A stretch of DNA of 64,000 nt from Eremomyces bilateralis CBS 781.70 (Eukaryota; Ascomycota; Dothideomycetes; Eremomycetales; Eremomycetaceae): positions 62,001 to 126,000 of the forward strand of contig NW_022985068.1 of the NCBI RefSeq assembly GCF_010015585.1. Reading direction: 5' to 3'. Both the position numbers and the translations under genes were made by a program. Under the pieces are notes generated by a model, which saw nothing but the letters and a program-made list of their open reading frames with translations, was not told the DNA's origin and did no database searches. Shown here one piece after another: positions 25,039 through 35,240 of this stretch. The stretch's first letter is position 1; every line of letters begins with the position of its first letter.

Positions 25039-26322
25039 TTAGACATGAATTCCAAGGAACAATTTATGGGATATCCATTTGGAAACGTGATCGTCCCACG
25101 TACTCGATGATAGCTTACTTGTTTTGTTCTCGTTCTTCCGCGTTACCTCCAACCCAATTGCCATCGCCATTTTCATACAGCCTGAGTATCCGAGCGGCAG
25201 GGCATCCTTCGGCCACCCGACGTCCCCTTGACCAGCGGAATCGCTTGCAGCCATTCTCGGTCGCTTTGTCGGTTGCCGCGCTTCGTCCTCAGGCACACTA
25301 GCCGTAAGTGATGGCGTGGGTAGGGGGCGTGTCTGCAATTCCCAAAGCTTGGAAACCTTTCTCACTTTAAGACGTAGAGAAACTGCAGCAAGGAGAGACT
25401 TGATCCAAGGCAGGCGTACCTCAAAAGCCCAGTCGGAAAGGTTGCGTAACAGCCTCCGCAGCTCAAGGACTTGGGATTCCGAATTGAGGAAGGTCTGTTT
25501 AATAACTTGCATCTCGTAGGTTGGAGAGCCGGTGAATTCGTCGCTAGGATTCAGCCAATGGAGGTAAACGTAGGCGGTTGCTAGATCGCAGGTCATTGAG
25601 AAATGACAAACGCGGGTGATATCGATCTCCTGGCTAGGGAGTGCGGCGCGGGATAGAAGCTTGAGATAATTAACGATGGTTGCACCGTCCCTTGCAGCCT
25701 GTAACTGTGCAGCGTAGTGTGTTCCGCCATTGCGACAAGCCTTCCATTGACAAGTGAAGAAGGGAGCATGAATGTATTCGCATAGCGGGCCGAGTTGATT
25801 GAGGACAAACTCCTCTTCGGGGGTAAAGGCTAGGTCGCGAGACTGAAAGATTGACGGTGCTCTTTCAAAGTCTGTCCTAGTGAGATATCCAAATGCACGG
25901 TCCGGAACCGGCTTCTCCATCCATTTGGTATCGGGATATTCGGAAAAGTTGTGCGGCGGACGGTACTGCGGTGAAAGATTGAGCTCTACGACAGGCTCAA
26001 GAAGCTGGCCAGTGGTGCTCCTGTATGCACGTTCGTATAGAAGCTTGTCTTGGATGATGTCGAAGCCGTCCTTCTCCGCTCTGTTGGCAGCAAGCGGTTG
26101 TAGCTTGACCAGCTCTTTGGCGTTAGGCGAAATGTGTTCGCGAGGACGATCACGAAGGTCGTCAATCAGCTCCTTCAACGCTTCTGGAAGCTGGACAGCC
26201 CTGGGTGCAAATACATTGTGTGCCCTGAGCTTGAGTTCCTGGTCAGTTTTGGTGGGAGACTTGCGACCGGACGACGAGGGTATGGATGCGGCAGACGACG
26301 GAGGGTAGGTAGTGGCACTCAT
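25039..26322 (-). CDS. DUF7924-like fungal protein of unknown function
   Basis: Single exon, ~427 residues, starting at the ATG of MSATTYPPSS; the frame continues upstream only through non-ATG codons. A Ser/Pro-rich N-terminus (~30 residues) precedes a globular middle with the block PFFTCQWKA, GGTHYAAQLQAARDG and a following CHFSMTCDLATAYVYLHW. I associate this layout with the fungal DUF7924 family, which is often expanded in plant-associated ascomycetes. The hydrophobic-(E/Q)-W-K block followed by QAARDG resembles PD-(D/E)XK nuclease-fold domains, but here Gln sits where an acidic residue would be expected, so activity is doubtful. The C-terminal third contains a KRPRM nuclear-signal-like motif. 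The stop codon lies only ~45 bp from the inverted-repeat element. Coding status is secure; family and fold are inferences. Confidence 0.75.
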   Translation of the reverse strand: MSATTYPPSSAASIPSSSGRKSPTKTDQELKLRAHNVFAPRAVQLPEALKELIDDLRDRPREHISPNAKELVKLQPLAANRAEKDGFDIIQDKLLYERAYRSTTGQLLEPVVELNLSPQYRPPHNFSEYPDTKWMEKPVPDRAFGYLTRTDFERAPSIFQSRDLAFTPEEEFVLNQLGPLCEYIHAPFFTCQWKACRNGGTHYAAQLQAARDGATIVNYLKLLSRAALPSQEIDITRVCHFSMTCDLATAYVYLHWLNPSDEFTGSPTYEMQVIKQTFLNSESQVLELRRLLRNLSDWAFEVRLPWIKSLLAAVSLRLKVRKVSKLWELQTRPLPTPSLTASVPEDEARQPTKRPRMAASDSAGQGDVGWPKDALPLGYSGCMKMAMAIGLEVTRKNENKTSKLSSSTWDDHVSKWISHKLFLGIHV

Positions 26323-27835
26323 GGTCGGAGGATGCGGAGACGAATGCCAGATGGGTGGATTAAGCGAGTTGAAGAGTTGGAGGTTGGAAGTGGTGAGGGG
26401 ATGACAAGTCGGCTGGTGTTGGTGTTCAAGGCTAGCAGACCGGTGCTGACATTTCGAACTAGCAGAAGCGCATAAAGTTAGCAAAGCGAAGACACGGGCG
26501 ACACCCGCAGCTGGGCCAGAAGAACAGTCTCACCTCGGGTTGGCTTGGTCGCGGTCGTGGTCGTGAAGCAACCTTTGCCTCTTCTGTGAGGAGTTGCAAG
26601 AGGAACGAGGCAATGGATGCTGCGCTGGTGGTGGTGATTTCCTTTTGGTGGGCATTGGCAGCAATGATCAATAGTCTTGCTGAAGTAGAGGCAGATGTAA
26701 GCTGTGCATGGTAAAGCCGTGTGTGGCTAGGAATTGGAAACGATGTTTTGGTGTTGTTTGTTTGAAGAAGTTGGAGTAGCCCAAGCCGCACCACTAAATC
26801 CACAAGCATGTATGGTGGCGCAGTAAGTTGTCTTAGCACTGCTGCGCCACGCGGGAGAGTCGCTGAAACCTTCGTCATCAGCGAATACCATGATCTGACG
26901 ATGTTGTTCATGCTGGACACGGTTAGGAGCGATTTCGGCGAAAACTAGTGTTTCATCGGACACAAACGGAGCGCTCCTATCCGTCAAAAGTTGGAAGCGT
27001 CAACGAATGAGGAGTTCTAATTCTCTTTGGAGAGTTGCAATCTGAGGCGGCGCGGGGTGGATTTTTTTATTTCCCAAGGATCCACGAGTGAGGTGAAAGC
27101 AAGCCACAGTCTCGTGGACTCGTGCAGTCGTGCGGTCGTGCCGTTGTGGATTCGCACGGGCCGAGCCATGCTGTTGGCGGGCCGAGCTGTTACGGATGGT
27201 TAGCATAGATCACCACTGACTGTTGGTGCCTCAACCACCAATGCTAGGGGTCAGGCGATCCCTATCCTATCCTTATGACGATGCTTTCGGTAGGTAACAT
27301 TCTAGAGAGGACAATCTTCTACACATACAAAACACAGACCATAACAATTCTAGATAGAATCAATCTTCTACATACCTTAGCGGAGGGAACAGGGGCATAG
27401 CACCAGTGTCGATACCGTGGTAGCACCGTAGTGTCGTTTCCCTGTATAGATCATCCACACGGAGTGGTTTTAGTGTCGTTCGTCACTCGTGTCAGTAGGA
27501 GTTACGGAGATCCTGGACATTATGGAGTATATATGCCGCAGTGTCAAGTTTTGACACCATGTCCTCGAAGAGCACATCCAGGCCGACTCTTAGATGTTTC
27601 AACATCACGACGACAGCGTCATTGTATCTATCATGTATAATATGTCAAATCTGAGACTGCTAAGTGCTAAAGGGTGAATTGAATGTTATATTTCATATAC
27701 ATGAACATATTGCGCAATAACCCAGAACCGTATATACTCTGTTGTGACCCGGTGGTCTCTCAACTTATCAGGAAGCGGATTAGGAATGTAGTCGCGCGTC
27801 GAAGCGTTCCAGATATCAACCCTCTGCTATTCATA
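26323..27835. other. Intergenic region, no gene supported
   Basis: About 1.5 kb. Open frames at 26459-26920 and 26727-26987 (minus) lack an ATG start or recognisable protein features. The part next to 26322 is the promoter side of the DUF7924-like gene. Around 27290-27370 the phrase 'agacaatcttctaca' recurs in altered form, a short imperfect repeat. Confidence 0.4.
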
Positions 27836-29590
27836 TCAGCAACCAACTAACACCGATCCAGGACAAAATCCCCCCGGGCCCAGGAGCAATGTAAGTCCTC
27901 CCATCATCAGGCCTGCTGTAACTCGTTCTCCCGCCCCTCGATATCCGCTGCCCTCGTTCAGCACCCCTGGACTAATACCCAGGAAGGTCCACAATAGGAC
28001 AGCAGCGACACTTAGGGTTAGGACAATGAAAAGCGCGATCGCTATTTTCTTGACGCTCCAGCCCTCGACAAACTCCAAGCCGATGACACAGGTATCCCCA
28101 TCCATCGATTCCAAGTCACTCAGCGTCCATAATCTCGACCCTCTTACGGCGCTGCCTTGTCTGATGTCGATGCCAAGCTTGCTTGCGATTTTCCCGATGC
28201 CTAAGTCTTTACTCTGCTGTCTCTGCTTCTGTACTTTTGCAGGGGGCGGTGGGGCCACCAGTACCATCATCGCATGATGTGATCGTTCAGAAGTCAAGGC
28301 GATCTTCCTAGCCCAGTGAACCCAGGCATACCGTGCCTTGCCTAACTTGTGCGGATGGTGGAATCCCCTCATGAGCTCCTTTCATTGAACATATCCACAA
28401 GCCCACGCGCAACTAAGAATCGAGGACTTCGTGGACCAGCATGCCAGGAGCAGACGCCAGTGTCCTGTTCGTTAGGGCTGATGCACGAACCCCGCGCACC
28501 ATCGTGTGCACCACAGAACTCGTTCTCGCCGAGGGAGTGGTGCTGTTTAATGGTTTTGAGTTTCCGTGCGGAGAAGAGTCGCCAGATGTCTGCCAGCTGC
28601 GCGTACCGCTGGCGCAAGTCCCGGAAAAGTGCGGCGTCGTCGTATTCCAGACTCGTAAAGTGGCCCTTCTTTTTATTCCCATTCGAATTATTCACTGCTG
28701 CGACGTCGAGTGCCGGCGGAATGACCAGTCTACCAATCCGCTCGCCCCTGGCATCGCCGTGCCGGAGGATGGTCACTGGCAGGACTGATTCCTGGGACAT
28801 AGCGCTCTGGGGCCCGTCGAAACTGGGGGTTTCAATGCCGGCTAGTATCGGCGGAAGGGGCTTGTGGTAGTTGTTCGGGTAAGGCGTTGTAATGAACTGC
28901 TTCGGGAGGTGACGTGGAGAACCAGCCGTATCAATGGGCGGCGGAACAAAGGCCACACGCTTCTCACCCGGACCAGATTGTGGACGCAGTCGGCTGTGCT
29001 CTGTCTCGCTGAATGCTTCCGCTTGTCCGGTGGGCGGAGCCGTCTTGAATATTTTCTCGAGCTCGACCTAGGTGTGGGGCGATACCTCTGAGCTATCCGG
29101 TCTTGCGACTTGACGTTCCGGTTCTTCTGCGGGTGGCTCGAGGCCCGTCCCACTTGCCGCAGCATCTTGTTCCTGTTGCAACAGGGCTCGAAGAGTTATG
29201 GCATGGGCATCCAATATTTTAGAGACACGATGGGTGGGACGCATATCGAGCCCTCCAATAGAGTAGGAACGCGCTGGTCGCGGAGAGGGGATGCTCGACG
29301 CTTGAGTTGAGTTCGAGGATAGTGCATGGGAAGCGCCCTGTTTGCATGTTGTGCCCTGAGAATGAAATCCACGAGTGCCGCTGAAGACAGAGCCGCTTTG
29401 GCGCAGCAAAGCAGGAGCTTCCTTGACGAATTGTGGTGGTGAACTGGTGAGTTCCATGAAGTCCGATCCACCAACTCGTATCTTTTGATTTCGATCATTA
29501 CGGATCCTTTCATCTCCACGATGCTCAACGTACTGGGAAGGATCCGTTCCGAGATAGCTGCCCTGCTGAGGGGGGATACTATTTCGTCAG
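27836..29590 (-). pseudogene. Interrupted gene for a fungal membrane protein (LEFVEGWS family)
   Basis: Consecutive minus-strand frames read as one protein of a fungal family of unknown function: a PPQQGSYLGTDPSQY-like N-terminal part; VAFVPPP; a conserved middle (DDAALFRDLRQRYAQL, SARKLKTI); KARYAWVHWARKIAL; then LEFVEGWS followed by a membrane helix (ALFIVLTLSVAAVLLWTFLG) and a second hydrophobic stretch. Two disruptions are visible. An in-frame TAG occurs at 29068-29070, with protein-like sequence continuing in the same frame on both sides. A one-base frame change lies near 28378, where one more A in a short A-run would join ...VDMFNE to ...ELMRGFHHPHK. No acceptable intron removes either. 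A further minus-strand frame (start 29795) may be the N-terminus in yet another frame. Either decay or sequence error is possible. Confidence 0.55.
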
Positions 29591-29980
29591 GAGAAGCAAA
29601 TATGCTCTCCTCCTCTGAACTATCATCAAAGAAGTCTGAAGTGCGCATCTCAGGATCATGAAGGCTGCACATGGGGTCCTCCATCTTTAAATGTATGCTT
29701 CGAACTTGACTGGATGAATTTTGGACGAGTTGTGGTGAGCTTGCAAGAGAGCTGGATAGTCGGACCTTGGTTTTCCTTTCAGGCGTTTGATCCATCCTCC
29801 AGCGTTTTCAGGGAAGCTATGATGAAGGAGCATGATGAAAAACCAAGTCGAGATATGAATGCTTTGTTAACATAAATCTTCTGTTGTTTTACAATCTCCT
29901 GATTCAGTATGGATTGACTGACGTCTTTGGCATCTATTTTCGTTGGAATGTCGTCTGAAAACATCCCTTGCTTCCCCAGT

Positions 29981-32568
29981 TCATCGAACAAACTTGCCTC
30001 CACAATAGACGCATGCGTCAAACGCTGCAAAAATAACCTCCGCTAGAGTTCCTTGTTTTCTCGGGATGTCAGTCATGTTTCCGCCTGTGTCCTTCGATGC
30101 TTCACCGTCCTCCCTACCCGTGTTACTGGCATTATTGCCAGCAGGTTCTTCTGTAATCAACTGCGAATCGTCGCCGATAACGAAGCTCTCGGCCAAATAC
30201 TGCAAACCACAAATACTGCAGTTTTTCGAGATTCCTGGAGCTTGGATCGACAGGAATGTAAGCGCACAGCGAGCGAACTTGTGGCCCCGTGCGCATTTCG
30301 ACCAGTCTAAATCTTCGAACACGATGCGGTAATTGCAGATGTCACAGAGCTCCGAGAACTCATGCACACTCGGTTGCATAGTGCTGGGCTCGCTGTCTTC
30401 CTTATCCTGCTCGGCTTGAAGTTTGGCTTGAGCTGCCGCATATGATGCGACGATCCTCGTGCTGTTGACGCTCATTTGGGACAAAATTGAAGGTAAATCC
30501 AAAACTTCTCGAATGACTAATTTAGCAATAGCCTTGTCTATCGTCGTTCTAATCCACTTCTTTTTCACAGCTTGCGTGGAGAGAAGGTTGTCAAACTGCT
30601 TGAGGCACAATTGATGTGAGAAACGACTTAGTGCTGCGACAAGATGGTGAGGTTGATCTGATGTAATTGATGAACTGCTATATGTCAGTCCCACCATTCA
30701 ATTAAACCTGTTCATAGGAACTTACAGTCCTCTTCCTAGAATGGGGTCACAAGGCTGGCTGTTCTCAATAGTTTCTCTTAGTCCCTTTTCAATAGTAGCT
30801 TTGAAGGTTTTGTCATGTTTGGTAACAATGCCGCCCGTCCACCAGGCCTTGATCGTGAACAGTATACATTCAGAGCTAATCCCTATGAGAAAGTTAGTTT
30901 GCACGATCATTTGAAAGCGTCGACACTCACGTCCACTGTACATCTCTGGAGAATACGTAGGGATCTCGCCGGATGGGAAGTCCTTATGGAGATTTATCAT
31001 AGTCTCCTCCTGGGCATGGATAGTATACTCTAGCACTTTCGCGGGATGTAAGGAGACGGCAGTAGCTTGGAAATCGCCCAGCGGTGACGAAACCATATCC
31101 CAAACTTTTGCACAGCTATTCTCACCGAGGTCGGTTTTTTCTGCATAGAAGGTGCGCATCTCCGCAATTGTCTTTTGCCATTCAGGGGTTCCAATTTCGT
31201 TATCTGTATTTAGGAGCGGCATCGGGAATTTGGTGCATTGTCCTGAATCGAGCAAGGTTGGTAGGTGAACATAGCTGCGGCCATCTGAGGACTTGCTAAA
31301 CGCGATGCCTAGACGTTTATTAACCAAAGCACGATGTACAGGGTGGCATATGGAATACGTACCAGAGACTATGTTCCACATAGTATGGAGATCATACCTT
31401 GAGAAAACCGGCGCGTCACCATCTCCAGTATCGCAAAGAGACACCACCTGATCGCCATTTGGTGACGTTTCGCGGAGGCAAAAGACAAGATATCTGATTT
31501 CATCCTCAGAACGAGACTGCCACCATGCCATTGGTCCGACGCCTCCGAACTCTTGAACAGGATAGTGAATGTCATGCGGTCCAAATCCGACGTGCAGTTC
31601 ACTATCGTTTCTTGATAAGCGGAGTTTCTTGATATGCACTCCCTCAACGCTCGAGAATGCCAAGGAGGCCTCGATGAAGCCCTGTTTAGGGGCACTCCAA
31701 TCACTGATTGTGAGATTCGTTACATATGGACGATTCTGAGTGTAGTCCTCGAACAAGAGGTTCTTCTGTGTTGATTCGATATTGGAAGCCACCGAGAAAT
31801 GGTGAAGGATTGTCGTGATCCATGTCGGTTCACCAGACTTGATATCGTGAATAGCCTGCACCCGAGCGACAATCACCTCTAGATTCTCATTTGAAAGAAC
31901 AAGCAGGTTCTCGCCCCAAGAGGTATCATTTGAGATAGTCGAGGGGTCATAGGTCCGGGTCAATGGTAGATATGCCGGTTTGCACCAGGTAAAGGAGCGG
32001 ATCCGTTGTCGCTTGAAAGCGAGTTCAAACTTGATTCTCTCGTGAGACGAGAATGATTCTCGCGAAGGTGAGCGCGGGAAGTAGTTCTTCAATGCATGGT
32101 TGACGACGACCATCCGCTTCCAGTTTGAAGCGTTGTTGCGCGAGCCAGTGGACGCCCAAATGGAAAGAACCTGGTTTGAAGTCAAAACCGCGAGCACGCT
32201 TCGCCTGTACTGTCCGAGCCCGAGAGGCGACCATTCCGTCCGTAATGCATGGCAATCAGATATCTCTTCCCCGATGGACCAGTTCTGAAAGCTGAGCGGC
32301 TCCTGAATGGGCACTTCCGATTCCCGGAACTGGTTGGTGCGAATGACCAAGTTCTGCCAGAGGGGGTCATGGACTCCAGGGACCGGTTGATTTGACGACC
32401 TCAAATTGGGTATCTATTCTCATTAGAATATGAATCAATAATATCGGGTGCAAGGCGTACTAATAACTGGACATTTTCTCCTGCTGTGACCGCAAGCTCA
32501 CCGTCGTTTGACCAGCTCAGACACCTAGTCGTGCCAGGCGCGGCGTTGAGTACGGCAAGCTGGGCCAT
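29981..32568 (-). CDS. Transcription factor IIIC 90-kDa-type subunit
   Basis: Exons complement(32461..32568), complement(30726..32413) and complement(29981..30677), with introns of 47 and 48 bp; 830 residues. The start is MAQLAVLNAAPGTTRCLSW, a WD-repeat-like opening. The N-terminal half has the beta-propeller pattern of the TFIIIC delta domain (EWSPLGLG, VLAVLTSNQVLSIWA). The C-terminus has zinc-binding Cys/His pairs (CDICNYRI, CARGHKFARC, CSICG, CVYCGGKF), matching the TFIIIC zinc-finger domain. TFIIIC binds the A and B boxes of tRNA genes and recruits TFIIIB and RNA polymerase III; this subunit (human GTF3C4-like) belongs to the B-box-binding part. Its upstream side abuts the pogo transposon, whose end is ~300 bp from the start codon. 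Product family is confident; exact yeast orthologue not assigned. Confidence 0.88.
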
Positions 32569-32865
32569 TTTTCATCCATCACAGGGGTCATAAAGAACGA
32601 AAAGATTGAGGTTTCACGATTTCGAGTCAGAAATTCAGGAGCAGAGAGTGAGAGTTGGATATGATGCGTTTGATTGAAGAAGAAATAACAATGGAAGTGA
32701 ATTGTATAGTACGTGCAGAGCTCTGATGGAGGTACCGAATTGGCCAATCAGGCTTGCGTATTCACTAGCTTCAAGATGAGCAGCCAATCACTAGTTAGAT
32801 AATCCCCTAGCGTTCCACTCGTCCTACTGGTAGTTCTAGTAATAACTAACTTAGTTAGTTAACTA

Positions 32866-32912
32866 ACGTAATCCACCAGCGAGTCGCCCAAACCACCGAG
32901 TCGCCCACCTCA
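32866..32912 (+). repeat. Left terminal inverted repeat of the pogo element
   Basis: 47 bp, identical to the reverse complement of the right end. It contains two copies of GAGTCGCCCA about 20 bp apart, a likely pair of transposase-binding sites. Confidence 0.93.
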
Positions 32913-32946
32913 TCTCCATAACAGCGATCATCACGGTTTTTTCGCA

Positions 32947-34611
32947 ATGTCTCAACAACAGCGCCCTCAATTACCTTCAAATGAAGCTAGAATGAACCTA
33001 GCCATCCAGACTATCGAACAAGACCAAGTTCAATCAATTCGAGAAGCTGCAAAAGCTTACAACGTCCCGTGGAGTACCTTACGTGACCGCCGCAACGGAA
33101 TGACTGCACGAAGCGATTGTGTCCCGAATTCGAAAAAGCTCTCAAATATGGAAGAAAGGGTGATTATCGACTACTGCCTCGATGTCGACGCGCGCGGATT
33201 TCAGCTCAATTACGATATGTTGCGAGATATAGCCAACAAGCTACTCAGCGATCGCGGTCAGGCTCACGTTGGTATCAATTGGCCGTCAAGATTCGTACAA
33301 CGCGTTCCAGAGCTCAAAACACGTGTTAATCGAAAGTACGACTATAAAAGAGCCCTGAACGAAGATCCAGAGATTATTGGCGCGTGGTTTCGCCTCGTAC
33401 GCAACGTGAAGGCAAAATACGGTATCCTGGATGAAGATACATACAACTTTGATGAAGTTGGCTTTCAAATGGGCGTAATCGGGACGCGCATGGTCATCAC
33501 GGGTACCGAACGACGTCAGACTCCAAAAACCTTGCAGCCAGGCAATACAGAATGGGTGACATCGATCATTGCTGCCAGCGCGCAAGGTTGGGTTGTCCCA
33601 CCCTTCATCATCTTCAAAGGCGCTCGACATTACAATACCTCGTACGAGGCGATTGCGGATAGGCCTGATTGGGTTCTATCAGTTAGCGAGAAGGGCTGGA
33701 CGTCCCTTGAGCATGGATTTGAGTGGTTAAAGCATTTTAATCGCTTCACAGAAGACCGTACGACTGGCGCCTATCGGCTTCTGATTATGGATGGCCATAA
33801 CAACCATGACACTATCCAATTCCAGGATTTCTGCAAGGACCAGAAGATCATTACTCTCTGCATGCCTTCGCATTCATCTCATTTGCTACAACCCCTCGAC
33901 GTTGGCTGTTTTGGGCCATTAAAGCGCGCGTATAGCAAGGAGATTGAGGACTTTATCCGGTGCCGCATCAACCACATCACGAAAGAGGACTTTTTACCTG
34001 CTTTCAAGACCGCCTTCGAAAAAGCAATTGCTACGGAGAATATCCAGGGCGCCTTCAGAGGCGCAGGATTAATGCCTTTCGATCCAGAAGCTGTTATTTC
34101 AAAGCTTGATGTCCGATTACGGACCCCGACGCCATTACCAGAGACCACTCAATGGGAGTCGCAAACACCACGCAACGTCGCTGAAATAGGGTCCCAAACA
34201 GAGTACATACGACAGCGCCTTCAAAGAGATCAAAATACCTCCCCAACACCGCTTTTAGAAAGCTTTTCAAGCCTTGAAAAGGGTGTTCAAATGGTCGCGC
34301 ACGGAGCTTCAATCATGGAGGTCGAGATAGGAAAGCTTCGGAAGGCAAACGAGACGCTATCAAAGCGCAAACAACGCAAAAAAAAGGTGCTTAAGGGCGC
34401 TGACACGCGCTCAATTACTGATGGGCTTCAATTAGTTGAACAACGCCGGGATCAAGATATAATCAGTCAAAATGGTGCTTCTAGTGACGCTCCTGGAAGG
34501 CGCCAGCGACGTTGCGGACGCTGTCGCGAGCCAGGACATCGAGTTGAGACCTGTTCAATGCCTCAATTAGCTATAACAGAAAACGTAGATCCTAGCCTAC
34601 TTCCTAATTAA
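32947..34611 (+). CDS. Fot1/pogo transposase (DDE_1, DD35D)
   Basis: 554 residues in one exon, starting 35 bp inside the left terminal repeat. An N-terminal psq-type helix-turn-helix (SIREAAKAYNVPWSTLRDR) is followed by a CENP-B-like DNA-binding region (RFVQRVPEL). The catalytic Asp residues are in YNFDEVGF, LLIMDGHNNH and LLQPLDVGCFGPLK; the second and third are separated by exactly 35 residues (DD35D). The C-terminus has a coiled-coil-like basic stretch and a CxxC-type zinc knuckle (CGRCREPGHRVETC), seen in some fungal members. It cuts and pastes its own element at TA sites. No internal stop or frame change is present, so the protein may be functional. Host genes nearby are unrelated. Confidence 0.95.
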   Translation: MSQQQRPQLPSNEARMNLAIQTIEQDQVQSIREAAKAYNVPWSTLRDRRNGMTARSDCVPNSKKLSNMEERVIIDYCLDVDARGFQLNYDMLRDIANKLLSDRGQAHVGINWPSRFVQRVPELKTRVNRKYDYKRALNEDPEIIGAWFRLVRNVKAKYGILDEDTYNFDEVGFQMGVIGTRMVITGTERRQTPKTLQPGNTEWVTSIIAASAQGWVVPPFIIFKGARHYNTSYEAIADRPDWVLSVSEKGWTSLEHGFEWLKHFNRFTEDRTTGAYRLLIMDGHNNHDTIQFQDFCKDQKIITLCMPSHSSHLLQPLDVGCFGPLKRAYSKEIEDFIRCRINHITKEDFLPAFKTAFEKAIATENIQGAFRGAGLMPFDPEAVISKLDVRLRTPTPLPETTQWESQTPRNVAEIGSQTEYIRQRLQRDQNTSPTPLLESFSSLEKGVQMVAHGASIMEVEIGKLRKANETLSKRKQRKKKVLKGADTRSITDGLQLVEQRRDQDIISQNGASSDAPGRRQRRCGRCREPGHRVETCSMPQLAITENVDPSLLPN

Positions 34612-34664
34612 TAAATTGCTTCAGTAGTTGTTGAGATATTCAGGTTACGGTAGTGGGCCACGGT

Positions 34665-34711
34665 TGAGGTGGGCGACTCGGTGGTTTGGGCGACTCGCTG
34701 GTGGATTACGT
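34665..34711 (-). repeat. Right terminal inverted repeat of the pogo element
   Basis: 47 bp, perfect reverse complement of the left end, followed by the TA duplication at 34712-34713 and the flank GTTAACTTAAG. Confidence 0.93.
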
Positions 34712-34713
34712 TA

Positions 34714-35240
34714 GTTAACTTAAGTTACATGTATTATTAGTTACTACCTTACGCAGTAGTATCACGATGGTCTACGGAGTATTTGGGCAATAATTGTGCG
34801 CAGGGTGACAGTGCCGTAGCTGTAGACAAAGAGATGAATCCGCTGTCATCCCACCAAGCGAGAACTGTCTCGTTATATTGTTGTTTACTCCTGGTACCAG
34901 TGTTGATATGGCACATGTATTCAGCGTCTCCGCGCGACTCATTGATCTGAGAGAGTTTATCACCACGGCTTTCCAGATATCGACCAGCCTCAGAACAAAT
35001 TCTTCATAGGATGGAGATGGCAATGGCCATAGGGGAACAACAAAGACCCTTCCTCGCGCCAACCATTGCGCTGGATCGACTGGTCATGTGAAAGGAGAAG
35101 ATTTGCTTCACATATTTGGGACATGAAGCAGCACCACGTGGCCGCGGCACAAAAATCGCACCATCCAAGACCATTGTCGAAGAGGCAAAGGTCTGCTCTC
35201 ATACTGGATCGTGACAAGAACCTCGCTCCAGAAACTTGTG
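34714..35240. other. Intergenic region, no gene supported
   Basis: About 530 bp between the transposon and the ALG1 stop. Minus-strand frames here (34772-35062, 34990-35283) show no recognisable protein and overlap each other in different frames. They could be remnants of a gene, but nothing identifies one. Confidence 0.4.

Larger units (their letters stand above)
32866..34711 (+). mobile_element. Fot1/pogo-type (Tc1-mariner) DNA transposon, apparently complete
   Basis: 1,846 bp bounded by perfect 47-bp terminal inverted repeats starting ACGTAATCCACCAGCGAG, with a TA duplication on each side (32864-32865 and 34712-34713). It carries one uninterrupted transposase gene with an intact DD35D triad. 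Size, TA target and transposase type place it in the Fot1/pogo group common in ascomycetes. Identical ends plus an intact gene point to recent insertion and possible activity. Confidence 0.95.

Noticed and set aside
26459-26920. Minus-strand 153-codon frame upstream of the DUF7924-like gene
   Set aside because: No recognisable domain, and it overlaps another frame (26727-26987) that begins with TTG rather than ATG.
29779-30030. Minus-strand frame overlapping the 3' end of the TFIIIC gene
   Set aside because: Starts with TTG and overlaps the conserved zinc-finger coding region in another frame.
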